A stretch of 64,000 bases of DNA from Candidatus Melainabacteria bacterium (GTDB lineage: Bacteria; Cyanobacteriota; Vampirovibrionia; Obscuribacterales; Obscuribacteraceae), in contig DAIDIP010000014.1 in the NCBI GenBank assembly GCA_027451745.1, forward strand, positions 1 through 64,000, written 5' to 3'. Of this stretch, positions 9,678 through 19,100 are shown piece after piece. Made by a program: the position numbers and the translations under genes. Below the pieces are notes generated by a model, which searched no databases, had not been told where the DNA came from, and saw only the letters and a program-made list of their open reading frames with translations. Every line of letters starts with the position of its first letter. Positions within the stretch are counted from its first letter, which is position 1.

Positions 9678-10077
9678 TTTGTTTTTCGGCTGGATAAGGG
9701 TGTTCGGTAATATTGCCTTCCATATCCTGGATGAAATATCGTGGTGGCAGTGAATGACTTTCTTTGTCTTTAAATTTTTCGCTATTTTGTATATTTTTTG
9801 TTTGGAATCTCTTGTCTATGTAATCGTCATTTTGGTGGAACACATTAGTTACTGTATGTATTTTCAAAACGTGCTTACCGCTTGTTTTGTCATCCAGCAG
9901 AATGGTTGTGTCTTTCAAATCACCGAAGGGTTTTTCCTTTTGCGGTGAGGAAAATAGATTCTGGAGGGCCTCTTCCAGGAGTTTTTGTTTTGATTGGGAG
10001 CTATTATCTTGGGCAAATTGATTTTTTAGTATAGGTTCATTACTGTCGAAAGAGTTTGTTTCAGATAATTTAGACAT
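9670..10077 (-). CDS. Small hydrophilic protein of unknown function
   Basis: 135 aa, Lys/Asp/Ser/Gln-rich, with no signal peptide or membrane segment and no recognised domain. The ATG (10077-10075) lies inside the last codons of the upstream gene, giving an 8-bp overlap that implies translational coupling. Both proteins share an ILLDD segment, which may indicate a common short fold or only chance. The 3' end overlaps the convergent membrane protein gene by 8 bp. The tight packing suggests a real gene. Confidence 0.55.
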   Translation of the reverse strand: MSKLSETNSFDSNEPILKNQFAQDNSSQSKQKLLEEALQNLFSSPQKEKPFGDLKDTTILLDDKTSGKHVLKIHTVTNVFHQNDDYIDKRFQTKNIQNSEKFKDKESHSLPPRYFIQDMEGNITEHPYPAEKQTK

Positions 10078-10474
10078 TGGTTGGCTCTCTTTGTGGCATG
10101 TTGATTTCTAGGATTTTGCCTCCCTTGCTTAAAATGGTTTTACCGCTCGGATATCGCTCAAATGTGTTTGCGGCCATTGTTTCGGTTAGTTTATGGCGAG
10201 AGATGATTTCTTCGTGCTCAGCTGCGCCTGGTAAGGCACAGCTGAAGCCAAAATATTGACTGCCATCTCTACCTACTTTGATGTAACAGTATTCTATGAC
10301 ACCGTCATCAAGTAGAATGGCTGCTTCGGAATATTCAGGAGTTTCGTCTAAAAGATCAAAGTAAGTCAGAGGCAGGGCGTTTATTAGCAATTCTTCTGAT
10401 GGTTGATTTGTTTTGTTTATCAGAAAACTGTTGTTAGTTTGATTGGTACTCTGTCCTTCAGTTAACATTTTCAT
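10070..10474 (-). CDS. Small cytoplasmic protein of unknown function
   Basis: 134 aa and acidic, with no membrane segment. The central part (AAILLDDGVIEYCYIKVGRDGSQ) looks like a small beta-rich domain. A good ribosome binding site (GGAGAAAG) lies 8 nt before the ATG at 10474. It is the first gene of a two-gene unit with the overlapping downstream gene. A 15-bp perfect inverted repeat (10509-10557) lies just upstream of its ribosome binding site and may control it. I do not recognise the family. Confidence 0.6.
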   Translation of the reverse strand: MKMLTEGQSTNQTNNSFLINKTNQPSEELLINALPLTYFDLLDETPEYSEAAILLDDGVIEYCYIKVGRDGSQYFGFSCALPGAAEHEEIISRHKLTETMAANTFERYPSGKTILSKGGKILEINMPQREPTNV

Positions 10475-10508
10475 TTTTCTTTCTCCATTTTAGAGACCAG
10501 ATAGTAAT

Positions 10509-10557
10509 GACCATTTGTCCTATTGGGGCAGGTTTTATTTTGATAGGACAAATGGTC
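10509..10557. repeat. 15-bp perfect inverted repeat (hairpin or operator)
   Basis: GACCATTTGTCCTAT (10509-10523) is exactly repeated in inverse at 10543-10557 around a 19-nt spacer. No T-run follows on either strand, so it is not a standard terminator. It lies between the small-gene pair (minus) and the group II intron target (plus), so it could be a shared operator or a 5'-UTR hairpin. Confidence 0.8.
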
Positions 10558-11164
10558 TTCGAACGTGCTGATAGTTTAGGCAGCTTTCGTGACAAAGTTG
10601 TGGCAGTGCGATATGAAACTGATTAAAATGAATGGAATTAATCCAAGAGCGTCACCACGCTCTTTCTTCACGTAAAGGTGTCCCAGACACTGCCTACGCT
10701 GGTAGTAAGTAATGAATCCGGCGGATAGCAAGGCACGAAAGCTTCAAATCTTTTAGCCTAAAGAAAGAAGAGGAGCAAGAAGACGACCAGAAGGGTTAAT
10801 GTAGAGTGAATCGCTGTAAGTTTCGTTAGTTTGATTCGGTGAAATAGGCTGATACACCGCGGCCAAAAGGCAAATGGGTAGGCTATTGTAGTTGTCACAA
10901 CAACAGCGTGGTGACAGAAACCCCATCGGAATAAAGGCGAAACCCTCCCTGGTCAAATGGTCTTTTAATCGGGACATAGTAAACCCCATGAGTTCTCGCA
11001 AGAGTAATTAAACCGCAAGGGATGACTAATACTTAGGGGGTAAGGGATTCTGGAGAAAGCGAAAGCTGCTCTGTAATGGAACAGATAGGGTAATACCCAA
11101 GCCGAAAGGCTGCAGACTTCCAGAAGGTTCTCAACGGTAATCAAAGTAAAGGAACCAAACTTTT

Positions 11165-12655
11165 GTGAAAGATAGAACCTTAATTGGTATCGGAGCAAAC
11201 GGACAAATTTCTCAATGGGAGGCAATTGACTGGCAGACTGTTGAAGGGAATGTTAGGAACTTAAGACGGAGAATTTACCGTGCAACTAAATTAGGTCAAT
11301 GGAATCAGGTAAGAAGCTTGATGAAATTGATGCTACGCAGTTATTCTAACTTGCTTGCCTCCGTGCGTCGAGTCACTCAAGAAAATAAAGGAAGAAAGAT
11401 ACCTGGTGTTGATCGCCAAGTAATTCTAACTCCTAAATCACGAATGGCTCTGGTGAAAGAGATGTTGAGATATACGCTCTGGAAGGCAAAACCAACCAGA
11501 CGTGTATATATTCCCAAAGCGAACAATAAAATTCGCCCACTAGGGATACCAACAATCAAAAACCGAGTCGCACAGGCAGTTGTTAAAAATGCATTGGAAC
11601 CAAGCTGGGAGGTCCGATTTGAATCAAACAGCTATGGCTTTCGACCAGGGCGAAGCTGCCATGATGCGATAAAACATATCTGGCAACGCCTGAACAAAAG
11701 CCACAAGGACCGATGGATTTTAGACGCCGATATTAAAGGCGCCTTTGATAACATTAGCCATGAATATACTCTCAAAGCAATTGGTCATGTACCAGGCAGA
11801 GAGTTAATAAAACAATGGCTGAAAGCAGGTTACGTAGAAGCTGAAATCTTGCATGCTACAGAAAGTGGAGTGCCTCAAGGGGGAATAATTTCTCCTTTGA
11901 TAAGCAATATCTGCTTAGATGGCATGCAGCAATTACTCAAAGGCAAAGCAGGGTTAATCCGCTACGCCGATGATTTTGTTGCTACAGCGCCAACGCGTGA
12001 AAAGATTGAAGCAATTGTGCCAGCTATAGAAAAATGGCTAAAACAACGCGGACTAGTAATGCATTCAGAGAAGACAAGAATTGTATCCATCCAAGATGGA
12101 TTTAATTTCTTAGGATTTTCGGTAAAGCATTACAAAGGTAAATGCCTTTTCCAACCGCAAAAGGAAAAGGTATTCGGGTTGCTGAAAGAGGTGCGCGGAT
12201 GGCTCAAACGCAATCGCTCAGCGAGTGCAGAAAATGTTATTCGCCATCTCAACCCCATTTTAATTGGTTGGTCAAACTACTACAAACATGCATCAAGTGC
12301 ACAGACCTTTTCTTTCGTTCAACACCAAATCTGGGACACAATTTGGAAATGGTGTTTGCGACGACATCCAAACAAGGGGAAATATTGGGTATACAAGAAA
12401 TATTTCCAGAATACTCAAAAAGAACGCTGGATATTCTTTAGCAAGATCACAGATAAATATGGACAATCGGAAGTACTGCAGCTCTTTAACATGAGCCATG
12501 TACGGATAGAAAGACATATAAAGGTTTGTGGAAATGCTAGCCCGGATGACCCAACTCAACAAGAGTATTGGCAAAAACGTCGGCAGCGTAGTAAAGGTAT
12601 AATGCGCATGAGTGCATATTGGGATAATAGCGATGTTCGAATACGAACAGTCTAA
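11165..12655 (+). CDS. ltrA: Group II intron reverse transcriptase/maturase (no HNH domain)
   Basis: 496 aa starting at GTG 11165, with AAAGGAAC upstream. An N-terminal RT0-type region contains LMLRSYSNLLASVR. The RT domain has RPLGIPT, YGFRPGRSCHDA, the DADIKGAFDNI block, VPQGGIISPL and the catalytic YADD (near residue 268). A maturase (GIIM/X) domain follows with LNPILIGWSNYYKH. The chain ends shortly after a KVCGNASP segment; the usual C-x2-C HNH endonuclease is absent. Mobility would then depend on priming at a nick or at the replication fork, as for other endonuclease-lacking introns. It lies within the intron RNA, and its stop is 9 nt before domain V. Confidence 0.95.
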   Translation: MKDRTLIGIGANGQISQWEAIDWQTVEGNVRNLRRRIYRATKLGQWNQVRSLMKLMLRSYSNLLASVRRVTQENKGRKIPGVDRQVILTPKSRMALVKEMLRYTLWKAKPTRRVYIPKANNKIRPLGIPTIKNRVAQAVVKNALEPSWEVRFESNSYGFRPGRSCHDAIKHIWQRLNKSHKDRWILDADIKGAFDNISHEYTLKAIGHVPGRELIKQWLKAGYVEAEILHATESGVPQGGIISPLISNICLDGMQQLLKGKAGLIRYADDFVATAPTREKIEAIVPAIEKWLKQRGLVMHSEKTRIVSIQDGFNFLGFSVKHYKGKCLFQPQKEKVFGLLKEVRGWLKRNRSASAENVIRHLNPILIGWSNYYKHASSAQTFSFVQHQIWDTIWKWCLRRHPNKGKYWVYKKYFQNTQKERWIFFSKITDKYGQSEVLQLFNMSHVRIERHIKVCGNASPDDPTQQEYWQKRRQRSKGIMRMSAYWDNSDVRIRTV

Positions 12656-12664
12656 TGAGGGCTC

Positions 12665-12736
12665 GAGCCGGATGAAGCGAAAGTTTCATGTCCGGTTCCT
12701 AGAGGAGGTAGACGCGGCGACGCGTCTACTTTACTC
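12665..12736 (+). ncRNA. Group II intron domains V and VI
   Basis: Domain V is a 34-nt hairpin (12665-12698) with the AGC catalytic triad at 12666-12668, a GAAA tetraloop and a two-base bulge region. Domain VI follows as a long stem around a GCGA loop (12716-12719 region), with an unpaired A at 12733 as the predicted branch point and a CTC closing the stem at 12734-12736. These elements identify an active group II ribozyme core. Confidence 0.88.
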
Positions 12737-12848
12737 AACGAAAATTGATTTTGTGGAACCTAGAATTAAATTGCTGTGTAAAATAACAGTGGTCTGTAGT
12801 TTGGGGAATGTTAATTTGTATAAACGCTGCTGTGATTTGCAAGAAGTA

Positions 12849-13637
12849 TTGAAAAAGCGGAAAAAAAGTGAGCCTTCTATTGGTCTTATTGTTAATTCAG
12901 TATTGATCGTACTAATTCTCATTTGTAGTACTAATAGTTTGGTTTATGCTAAAGCCGGCAGCGGAGAGAAAGGCTGGGTCATCCACCAAAGCAGTAATTT
13001 TGCTGGGACAGTATTTTCGGATCTTACCGATCATGCTCTAAAAATGCATATTGGCAAATTAGGCTTGACTATTATTACCAAAGCGCCTAAGTGGAATGCA
13101 TTAGTTTTTAGTGAGAATACAAAGAGCTATGTTGATCTTCCATACAAGCGATGGCAGCAAAGATTTACTATAGGTGAAAACAGTAATTATAGAGATCCTA
13201 GTAGTAAGACCACAATATCTGCGCATGATTCAGGTAAAGTTATGCAAGTAGGAAATGTTAAAACATATGAGTGTGTGGTCGTAAAGAAGGGCGATCCTGT
13301 TAGGGATATTCCTGATGAAAAAGTTTCGCAATTATGGATTGCCTCTGATATTAAGGCGCCTTCTCAAATAGCTCAGCTTTTTTGTAGCCATCTAGGAATT
13401 CCGGCCCAAAAAGGAATTCCTCTCAAGGCCAATAGATGCGTGAATGGTAAAATGGTTTCTGCGCTAGAGACATTGTCAGTTGAAAGACGCTTTATTCCAG
13501 CTTCTACTTTTGAGCCGCTAACTGGTTATAGGAAAGTAAAAGATGAGCTTGAACTGGTGATGAGTAAGTCGACTAATGAAGAAATGGCAGATCTGCTTGA
13601 TGTATCGCAATCAGTCAAATCGGTAAATAAAAAATGA
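12849..13637 (+). CDS. Exported protein of unknown function, 5' end disturbed by the intron
   Basis: 262 aa from the TTG at 12849. This start gives a classic signal peptide: KKRKK, a hydrophobic core IGLIVNSVLIVLILI, then NSLVYA before the likely cleavage site. The frame stays open upstream through the intron end, so a start at 12612 inside the intron would be an artefact. If the intron is spliced, the exons join in frame and a GTG at 10589 becomes an alternative start (304 aa). The mature part is a single soluble domain without a recognised family. Its stop overlaps the ATG of the next gene (ATGA at 13634-13637), so the two are translationally coupled; it probably works with the GT-C protein. 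Confidence 0.65.
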   Translation: MKKRKKSEPSIGLIVNSVLIVLILICSTNSLVYAKAGSGEKGWVIHQSSNFAGTVFSDLTDHALKMHIGKLGLTIITKAPKWNALVFSENTKSYVDLPYKRWQQRFTIGENSNYRDPSSKTTISAHDSGKVMQVGNVKTYECVVVKKGDPVRDIPDEKVSQLWIASDIKAPSQIAQLFCSHLGIPAQKGIPLKANRCVNGKMVSALETLSVERRFIPASTFEPLTGYRKVKDELELVMSKSTNEEMADLLDVSQSVKSVNKK

Positions 13638-15982
13638 TTGATACGACTGCCAAAGCTGATGATAATATTGTTGACGAACGAAAGCAGTTGCACTTACTTG
13701 AGTGGCTTCCTGTTTGGGGAGTATTGATATTAGTAGGACTTGTTTATTCACCGGTAATTGCAAATGCTTTCAATGGTGATGATTTTGTTCATTTGACTTG
13801 GCTTGCTCAGGCTATACACAATCCTGAACTGATATGGCGCAATTTTCACAGTCCGTGGCTGGATATCACTACAGCAAAATTTTATCGACCACTAATTTCT
13901 TTATTTATGCTTGCAGATTATGTTTTATGGAGAGGCAATGGTATTGGATTTCATTTAACTAATTTGTTATGCCATTTGGCCAATACGTGCCTAGTTTGGC
14001 TTATTCTAAGACAACTAAGTATCAAAGATAACGAACAAAAACTTAGCTATATGTGGTGTGTAAGCTCGGCTGCATTATTTGGTCTTTATCCATTACATCC
14101 AGAAGCAGTATCTTGGATTACTGGACGAGTGGATACTTTCGTGACTCTATTTTCGTTAGCAAGCATGTTCTTTTATATGAATTGGCATGCTTCTGGCGTG
14201 GATAATTTGAAACAAAGAAATGGCAAGTGGTTATTGCTGTGCCTCTTTTCTATGGGATTAGCTTTACTCTGTAAAGAAATGGCTATTGTTTTGCCAGCTG
14301 TTTTCTATATCTATGAATTGCTGATGACAAATGAAACGGCTACTGAGTGGCAAAATATAGGTGAGCGCTTGCTATTGGCTATGCAAAAAACGAGTTTCTG
14401 TTGGTGTTTATTGCTTTTGTATTTTGTTGTGCGTTATTTTTCTTTGGGGACGCTTGTGGGTGGGTACGATAATAGTTTTTTATCTTTAGATAATTGTCGG
14501 ATCGTGCTAGCTAATTGGCGTCATTCTCTCTATTTTTTATGTTTTCCTTTTAATCAAACATTGTTAGATCAGCATAGTGCTATTAACGTTTTGTGGGGAA
14601 TTTTGTTGTTGGGAAATGTCTTGCTGACTATAAAGGGAGTATTTATTGAAAGAAAAAATGCGAGTATTTTTCTTTTTCTATTAGCATGGTTGGTACTGTC
14701 TTTAGTGCCAGTAATTAAGCTCTTTAATATTTCCCCGGATTTACAGGGAAGCAGATTGGCTTATTTGCCTAGTGTTCCGTTGTGTGCATTATTCTGCTTT
14801 GGTTATTGTTTTAGCTATAGTAAAAAATTGAATACTTTGGTTATTGTGGCATTGGGAATTATGCTATCCGCTGCAGGGGCAGCGTTATTGGTTAATAACT
14901 CTGCTTGGTCACAAGCAGAAACTATATCGCAATCAATTTTGCGCGAGTTAAATAGTCTATCTAAATCAGTTAACAAAGATGCGATTGTATATATTGTAGG
15001 GTTGCCGGATGAAGTCAATGGTGCCTATGTTTGTCGTAATGCACTAGATGGTATGAGTAAATTTCCACAGATTAGTCAAGATATTCGCTATTGCTTTAAT
15101 TTGGACGAAATAAACCATGTTTTTCCATTTGGTTATGCGCGTAGATCGATGATTGCAAATAAAAATAGACAAACGGGTCAATTTTTTGTTTGGCATGCGA
15201 AGAAACAAAAATTGGATAGGTTCTTATTAGCGAACAGCGATTTACAGCAGCAATTGAATTTGGATTTTAAGAAAGATATTTCTGGACGTGCAACCATTGT
15301 CGATATAAATCTGTTTGGCGTTCCTTGTTTTAATATTGAGTGTTTAAAAGTCGATGCTGATGTGAATGTGACTGACCAGAAAAGACTGCAACCGACAAAT
15401 TACAGTCTTTTCTATGCCAATGATCTTTGTCCCCAATTTGATAGAAAGCATAGCGTAGACTGTTTAACTAAGCCTGATACTAGGAGCTTGCAGATGTTGT
15501 TTCCTCTACGCGGACAGGCGGATTGGGCAATGGGCGGCAATGGATTGAGTCTAAGACTAAAGTGTCCCAAGGACTTCATGATAATACTTAGAACTATTAG
15601 TGCAGAGCCTATCAATAGAGTTATGCCAGAGCTTAGCTTTCAACCTAATGCAAATCAAAATATACTTGGTTTTATAGAATTGAATGATAAATATCCTACT
15701 TGCCAATTGAATTATTCAGGACGGAATATTAGGGGCGCTGAAAAACTTGTACTTGAAAGAACTATGCCCGATCAAACTTTCGCAGTATCGAATGATGTGA
15801 TGATTAATCCAGTTAGCACGAGTCCTCAGACAAAAGAACTTAACGGTTTAAATGGTCTGTTATTATTAAGTAAGCAGGATTTTGATGGTCCGGGTATATA
15901 TGGAATAAGATTACGAGCTTTAGATAGTAAAAACAACCCGGTAGGAATAGCCGGAGATCATATTGTGATAACCGTTAAATAA
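13634..15982 (+). CDS. GT-C-type membrane glycosyltransferase-like protein (paralogue 2)
   Basis: 782 aa. A 30-residue hydrophilic N-terminus is followed by about 11 membrane spans up to residue 430. The first loop contains NGDDFVHLTW, followed by FYRPL and the GIGFHLTN/CHLANT His-Asn motifs. The LHPEAVSWITGRVDT stretch is typical of TMTC/PMT-like GT-C proteins. The C-terminal 350 residues are soluble and include WAMGGN. It is clearly homologous along its length to the protein at 5774-8149. It is coupled by an ATGA overlap to the exported protein upstream. A polyprenyl-phosphate-sugar donor and an envelope acceptor are inferred from the family; neither can be read here. Confidence 0.68.
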   Translation: MIDTTAKADDNIVDERKQLHLLEWLPVWGVLILVGLVYSPVIANAFNGDDFVHLTWLAQAIHNPELIWRNFHSPWLDITTAKFYRPLISLFMLADYVLWRGNGIGFHLTNLLCHLANTCLVWLILRQLSIKDNEQKLSYMWCVSSAALFGLYPLHPEAVSWITGRVDTFVTLFSLASMFFYMNWHASGVDNLKQRNGKWLLLCLFSMGLALLCKEMAIVLPAVFYIYELLMTNETATEWQNIGERLLLAMQKTSFCWCLLLLYFVVRYFSLGTLVGGYDNSFLSLDNCRIVLANWRHSLYFLCFPFNQTLLDQHSAINVLWGILLLGNVLLTIKGVFIERKNASIFLFLLAWLVLSLVPVIKLFNISPDLQGSRLAYLPSVPLCALFCFGYCFSYSKKLNTLVIVALGIMLSAAGAALLVNNSAWSQAETISQSILRELNSLSKSVNKDAIVYIVGLPDEVNGAYVCRNALDGMSKFPQISQDIRYCFNLDEINHVFPFGYARRSMIANKNRQTGQFFVWHAKKQKLDRFLLANSDLQQQLNLDFKKDISGRATIVDINLFGVPCFNIECLKVDADVNVTDQKRLQPTNYSLFYANDLCPQFDRKHSVDCLTKPDTRSLQMLFPLRGQADWAMGGNGLSLRLKCPKDFMIILRTISAEPINRVMPELSFQPNANQNILGFIELNDKYPTCQLNYSGRNIRGAEKLVLERTMPDQTFAVSNDVMINPVSTSPQTKELNGLNGLLLLSKQDFDGPGIYGIRLRALDSKNNPVGIAGDHIVITVK

Positions 15983-15998
15983 AACTACGAGAAAAAGT

Positions 15999-16172
15999 AT
16001 GACCAAGAATCTATCAAAGGAAACATGCCGACAAAGTAATACTAATGAATCTTTGCTTGCTTTAGGAAAAGGTATTTGGCCTTTGATTGTTTCAGTATTT
16101 CTTGTGGCTATTTATGTATTAATAGCAGTCACTATGCTGTTTATATCCTATAAAACAGGACGTATTCAATAG
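15999..16172 (+). CDS. 57-aa single-span membrane protein
   Basis: Starts at the ATG at 15999 with a purine-rich GAGAAAAAG just upstream, 16 bp after the GT-C gene stop. Residues 1-24 are polar, 27-50 form one long hydrophobic helix (IWPLIVSVFLVAIYVLIAV), and the end is basic (YKTGRIQ). The spacing and strand suggest it is the last gene of the unit with the two genes before it, perhaps a small partner of the glycosyltransferase. No family is recognised. Confidence 0.5.
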   Translation: MTKNLSKETCRQSNTNESLLALGKGIWPLIVSVFLVAIYVLIAVTMLFISYKTGRIQ

Positions 16173-16195
16173 AACAGCGGTTTATAGTTTTAGAA

Positions 16196-19100
16196 CTATT
16201 GTTGTGTTGGTGGATTGCCCCAAGATTTTGACACTGGTCTATTCAATTCAGCATTTAATGAAGTAACAGGCTTTCTTGGCATTGGGTTTACTGCTGATTG
16301 ATTTGTTATATCAGTCATTGAATTTTGAGGAGTATTGGGTGAACCAATTCCTTGCACAATTTGTTTAACTGAAGGAGTGCCTGGCGCAAATGGAAATGGC
16401 GGTGGTGCAGCAGCAGCTTGTGCTTTAGGCTGAGGTTTATTTTGACCAACAAGGGCTGCAGACGTTTCTAATTCTACGCGATCTGGAGCCCCACTTTTGC
16501 GTGCAGATGCTGAGGATGACAGTGGCTGATTCGCAGTGATTTCTCCACCAGCTGAGTCAATACTCGCTGCCGGTTCGCGAAGAAAAGCACCACAATTAGT
16601 ACAGAATTTTTTGCTCGTCGCTGGTTGTTTGCAGGCTGGGCAAACACGATGAGATAAATTGTCTTCGATTTGCTTTGGTGATGTTATTGAAGTTGCATTT
16701 GCTCCGTCAGAAAGTGTTCCTGCAACTGGTTCTGGAACAACATTGACACTTGAAAGATCAGGAATAGTGCTAGCTAATTCATCGGCTAATTTACCGACAG
16801 AGGTTGTGGATTTTCCTGCAACAGCAGCGGCAATATTTTGCTGAGTTGGTCTGACTTGTCCTAAATGAGACTGCCAAGGCACATGGGTGGGTGGTGGAGT
16901 AGCAGCGCCATCACTATCACCATTGCTAGACGGTCCGCCATTGCGACTTGAGACATTATGCAATAAGTGTAAGCGAGCAATTTCTTCGATACCTCTAAGG
17001 TCAACCATAAATGGTTTTACTTCACCGAATTCTGGATCACCAGCTGGCGACAAGTATACAAGAGCATGTTGTTTTTCCATACGTTTAATAGCATCTGAAT
17101 CAACACGAGCTACAACTTGTTGTGAGTGAATTCTGTTCCAGCTGGTTGGGAATACACCAAAGCCATTATTTTGGAAGTGATCTGAAAGACCAGGAACAAT
17201 AACAGCTTGTTTGCCAATTTCATCCGAGAAGAAGCGAGCAGTCGTTTCATCTGCATTGTGTAAGCAAACGCGTACTGCGGCGTTAGAGAATATGGTTCTA
17301 AGTTCGGATGTTCCAGAAGCGGCAGGATTAGTTGAAGTAGTGTTAGAGGCTATCTGACTGACGTTTTGCAAAATAACTGTCAATCCACCGTTAGCACCAC
17401 GGACAATAGCAGACAATCTACCGGCGGTGTCTAAGTTCAATGTTTGATATTCATCAAAGAAGGCAAACAATGGAAGAACTGAAACAGTGCCATATCTGGT
17501 GTGCAGGGCTTGTTGTAGTTGATAAACGAAACAAGAAGCTAATGACTCAGCATCTGGACCTAAGGCTGCTGGAGCACCAAATATCAATACTGTAGGTTTG
17601 TGCATTGAGGCTTGCAGATCTACATTTGATCGTTCGGTGACATTGAGTACGCTTTGATTTTTAAACATACGCAAGCGACCGCGGACACCTTGGATGTTTT
17701 TATCCCAATCAGTGTCTGTACGAATAATAGAAGATAATGTTTGAGTTAACTCACTCAATTCTGCTGGATCGACATCTGGATTATCTTTTAATCGGCGTAA
17801 AGACTCAACAATATTGCGGCGGTTGTTGACTAGTTTCATTAAGCCGCGTGGATTGCAAGGCAATGGTGTGACTTCTGAAACGTAGCCATCTCCATCTTCA
17901 CCAGCTACTTGTACAGCTCCCCATTTAAGTAATTGGGTTAAGCCATTAATATAACCGTGGTCACGTTCTGCCCAGTGTTGTTCTTCTGGAGCTAACATAT
18001 TAATATCTTGCACAATAGAGGAAGCAAATACAGTAGGAGGAAGATCAAGAGGATTCCAGTGTACTGATTCTTCAAGATCTAATGGGTTGAAATACAATGT
18101 ATCGAATCCTGCTGCTTGAGCTTCAGGCAACACCGTGTATTTGAAACCTTCGCGTTTTTCATCTAAGTTAGGATCATTGGCTTTTGCTTCTAGAGCGATG
18201 ATTACGCATGGCTTAGCTAATAGAGCCTTCATTATGGCGCGCATCAAAGTCGTTTTACCTGAACCAGATGGAGCCACAATGAACATGTTTTTGTTAGGCA
18301 AGCGTCCTAATGGTATTGTAATTGGCAAGTGTGTACGAGCTAAGAAGCCAAATGGCAATACGACGCCATCTGCTTCTGTCCACGTAGCATTAGGATTACG
18401 CTTACCTAAGCGCCCATGTCGCCTTAAGTTTGGCGGGCAAAGATATGATTTTTCATAGTCTCGAGGAGACATAAGTCCTGAAGGAGGATTGAAAGTACGA
18501 ATTGTTTGCCATGGGAATAGACGCTTTTTGTGAGCCGCAGCAATACTTAAAGCTACTAATATCAAGGTTGGCAATAAAATAGCAATAGAAGTGGCATCTA
18601 AAAACCCGTGTGGTTTGTAAGTCACATTTGGTGAACCAGTAATATGACCAGGCATACCTTCTAATCTCAGGTTCTTTCCTTGCATAGGTTGACCAGCAGT
18701 AGGTGATATACCGGCACCGATTGGCACAGCCGGACGAGACAAATTACTAGCGGGTGATGTTGGACTTGGCGTCGATTCAGTTTGAACTGGAGCACTAATA
18801 GGTGTACTTATTGGCATAGTACCAGAGGAAAGAATTTGTGCACCTGGTTGAATGAGTGGGTTGTCACTTACTTCTGGTTGAGTGGGTGCTTGAGGCATTT
18901 GGTTATAACTAGCACTTGGTACATAACCATATTGTGGTGCCTGAGAACTATAAGTACCCCTATTATTGTCCGGTGGTACTACGACAGCATGACCAGCTCT
19001 AGTTTGATAGGCATACATACCTGTTGGATGGCTAATAGGTTGTGCTTGAGGAATAAAAGGCGAAGCCCCATACGTTCCGGCAGCAGATAAGCTAGGCTGA

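Larger units (their letters stand above)
10606..12739 (+). mobile_element. Group II intron, chloroplast-like (CL/IIB) type, apparently full length
   Basis: The 5' end is set by the GTGCGAT start at 10606 and by exon pairing. Exon GTTGTGGCA (10597-10605) pairs with TGTCACAAC (10893-10901, EBS1; one G-U), and exon AGCTTTCGTG (10582-10591) pairs perfectly with CACGAAAGCT (10734-10743, EBS2). The 3' end is set by domain V (12665-12698), domain VI with a bulged A at 12733, and a terminal AC at 12738-12739, which puts the branch point at -7. It encodes a reverse transcriptase/maturase. Both ends and all catalytic landmarks are present, so it is probably splicing-competent. IIC-type insertion behind a terminator does not apply, because EBS2 pairing is strong. 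The IBS2 position (-15 to -24) is somewhat further upstream than usual. Confidence 0.88.

Noticed and set aside
10753-11225. Minus-strand frames in the 5' part of the intron
   Set aside because: They lie antisense to intron domain I, which contains EBS1 and EBS2, and have no credible protein features.
11165-12655. Reverse transcriptase as part of a diversity-generating retroelement or retron
   Set aside because: It has a maturase domain, and domains V/VI and EBS/IBS pairings surround it; no template/variable repeats or msr/msd were seen.
12612-12848. Start of the exported-protein gene at ATG 12612 (341 aa)
   Set aside because: It lies within the maturase gene and intron domains V/VI; translation from there would read ribozyme sequence. 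The signal peptide begins at about 12849.
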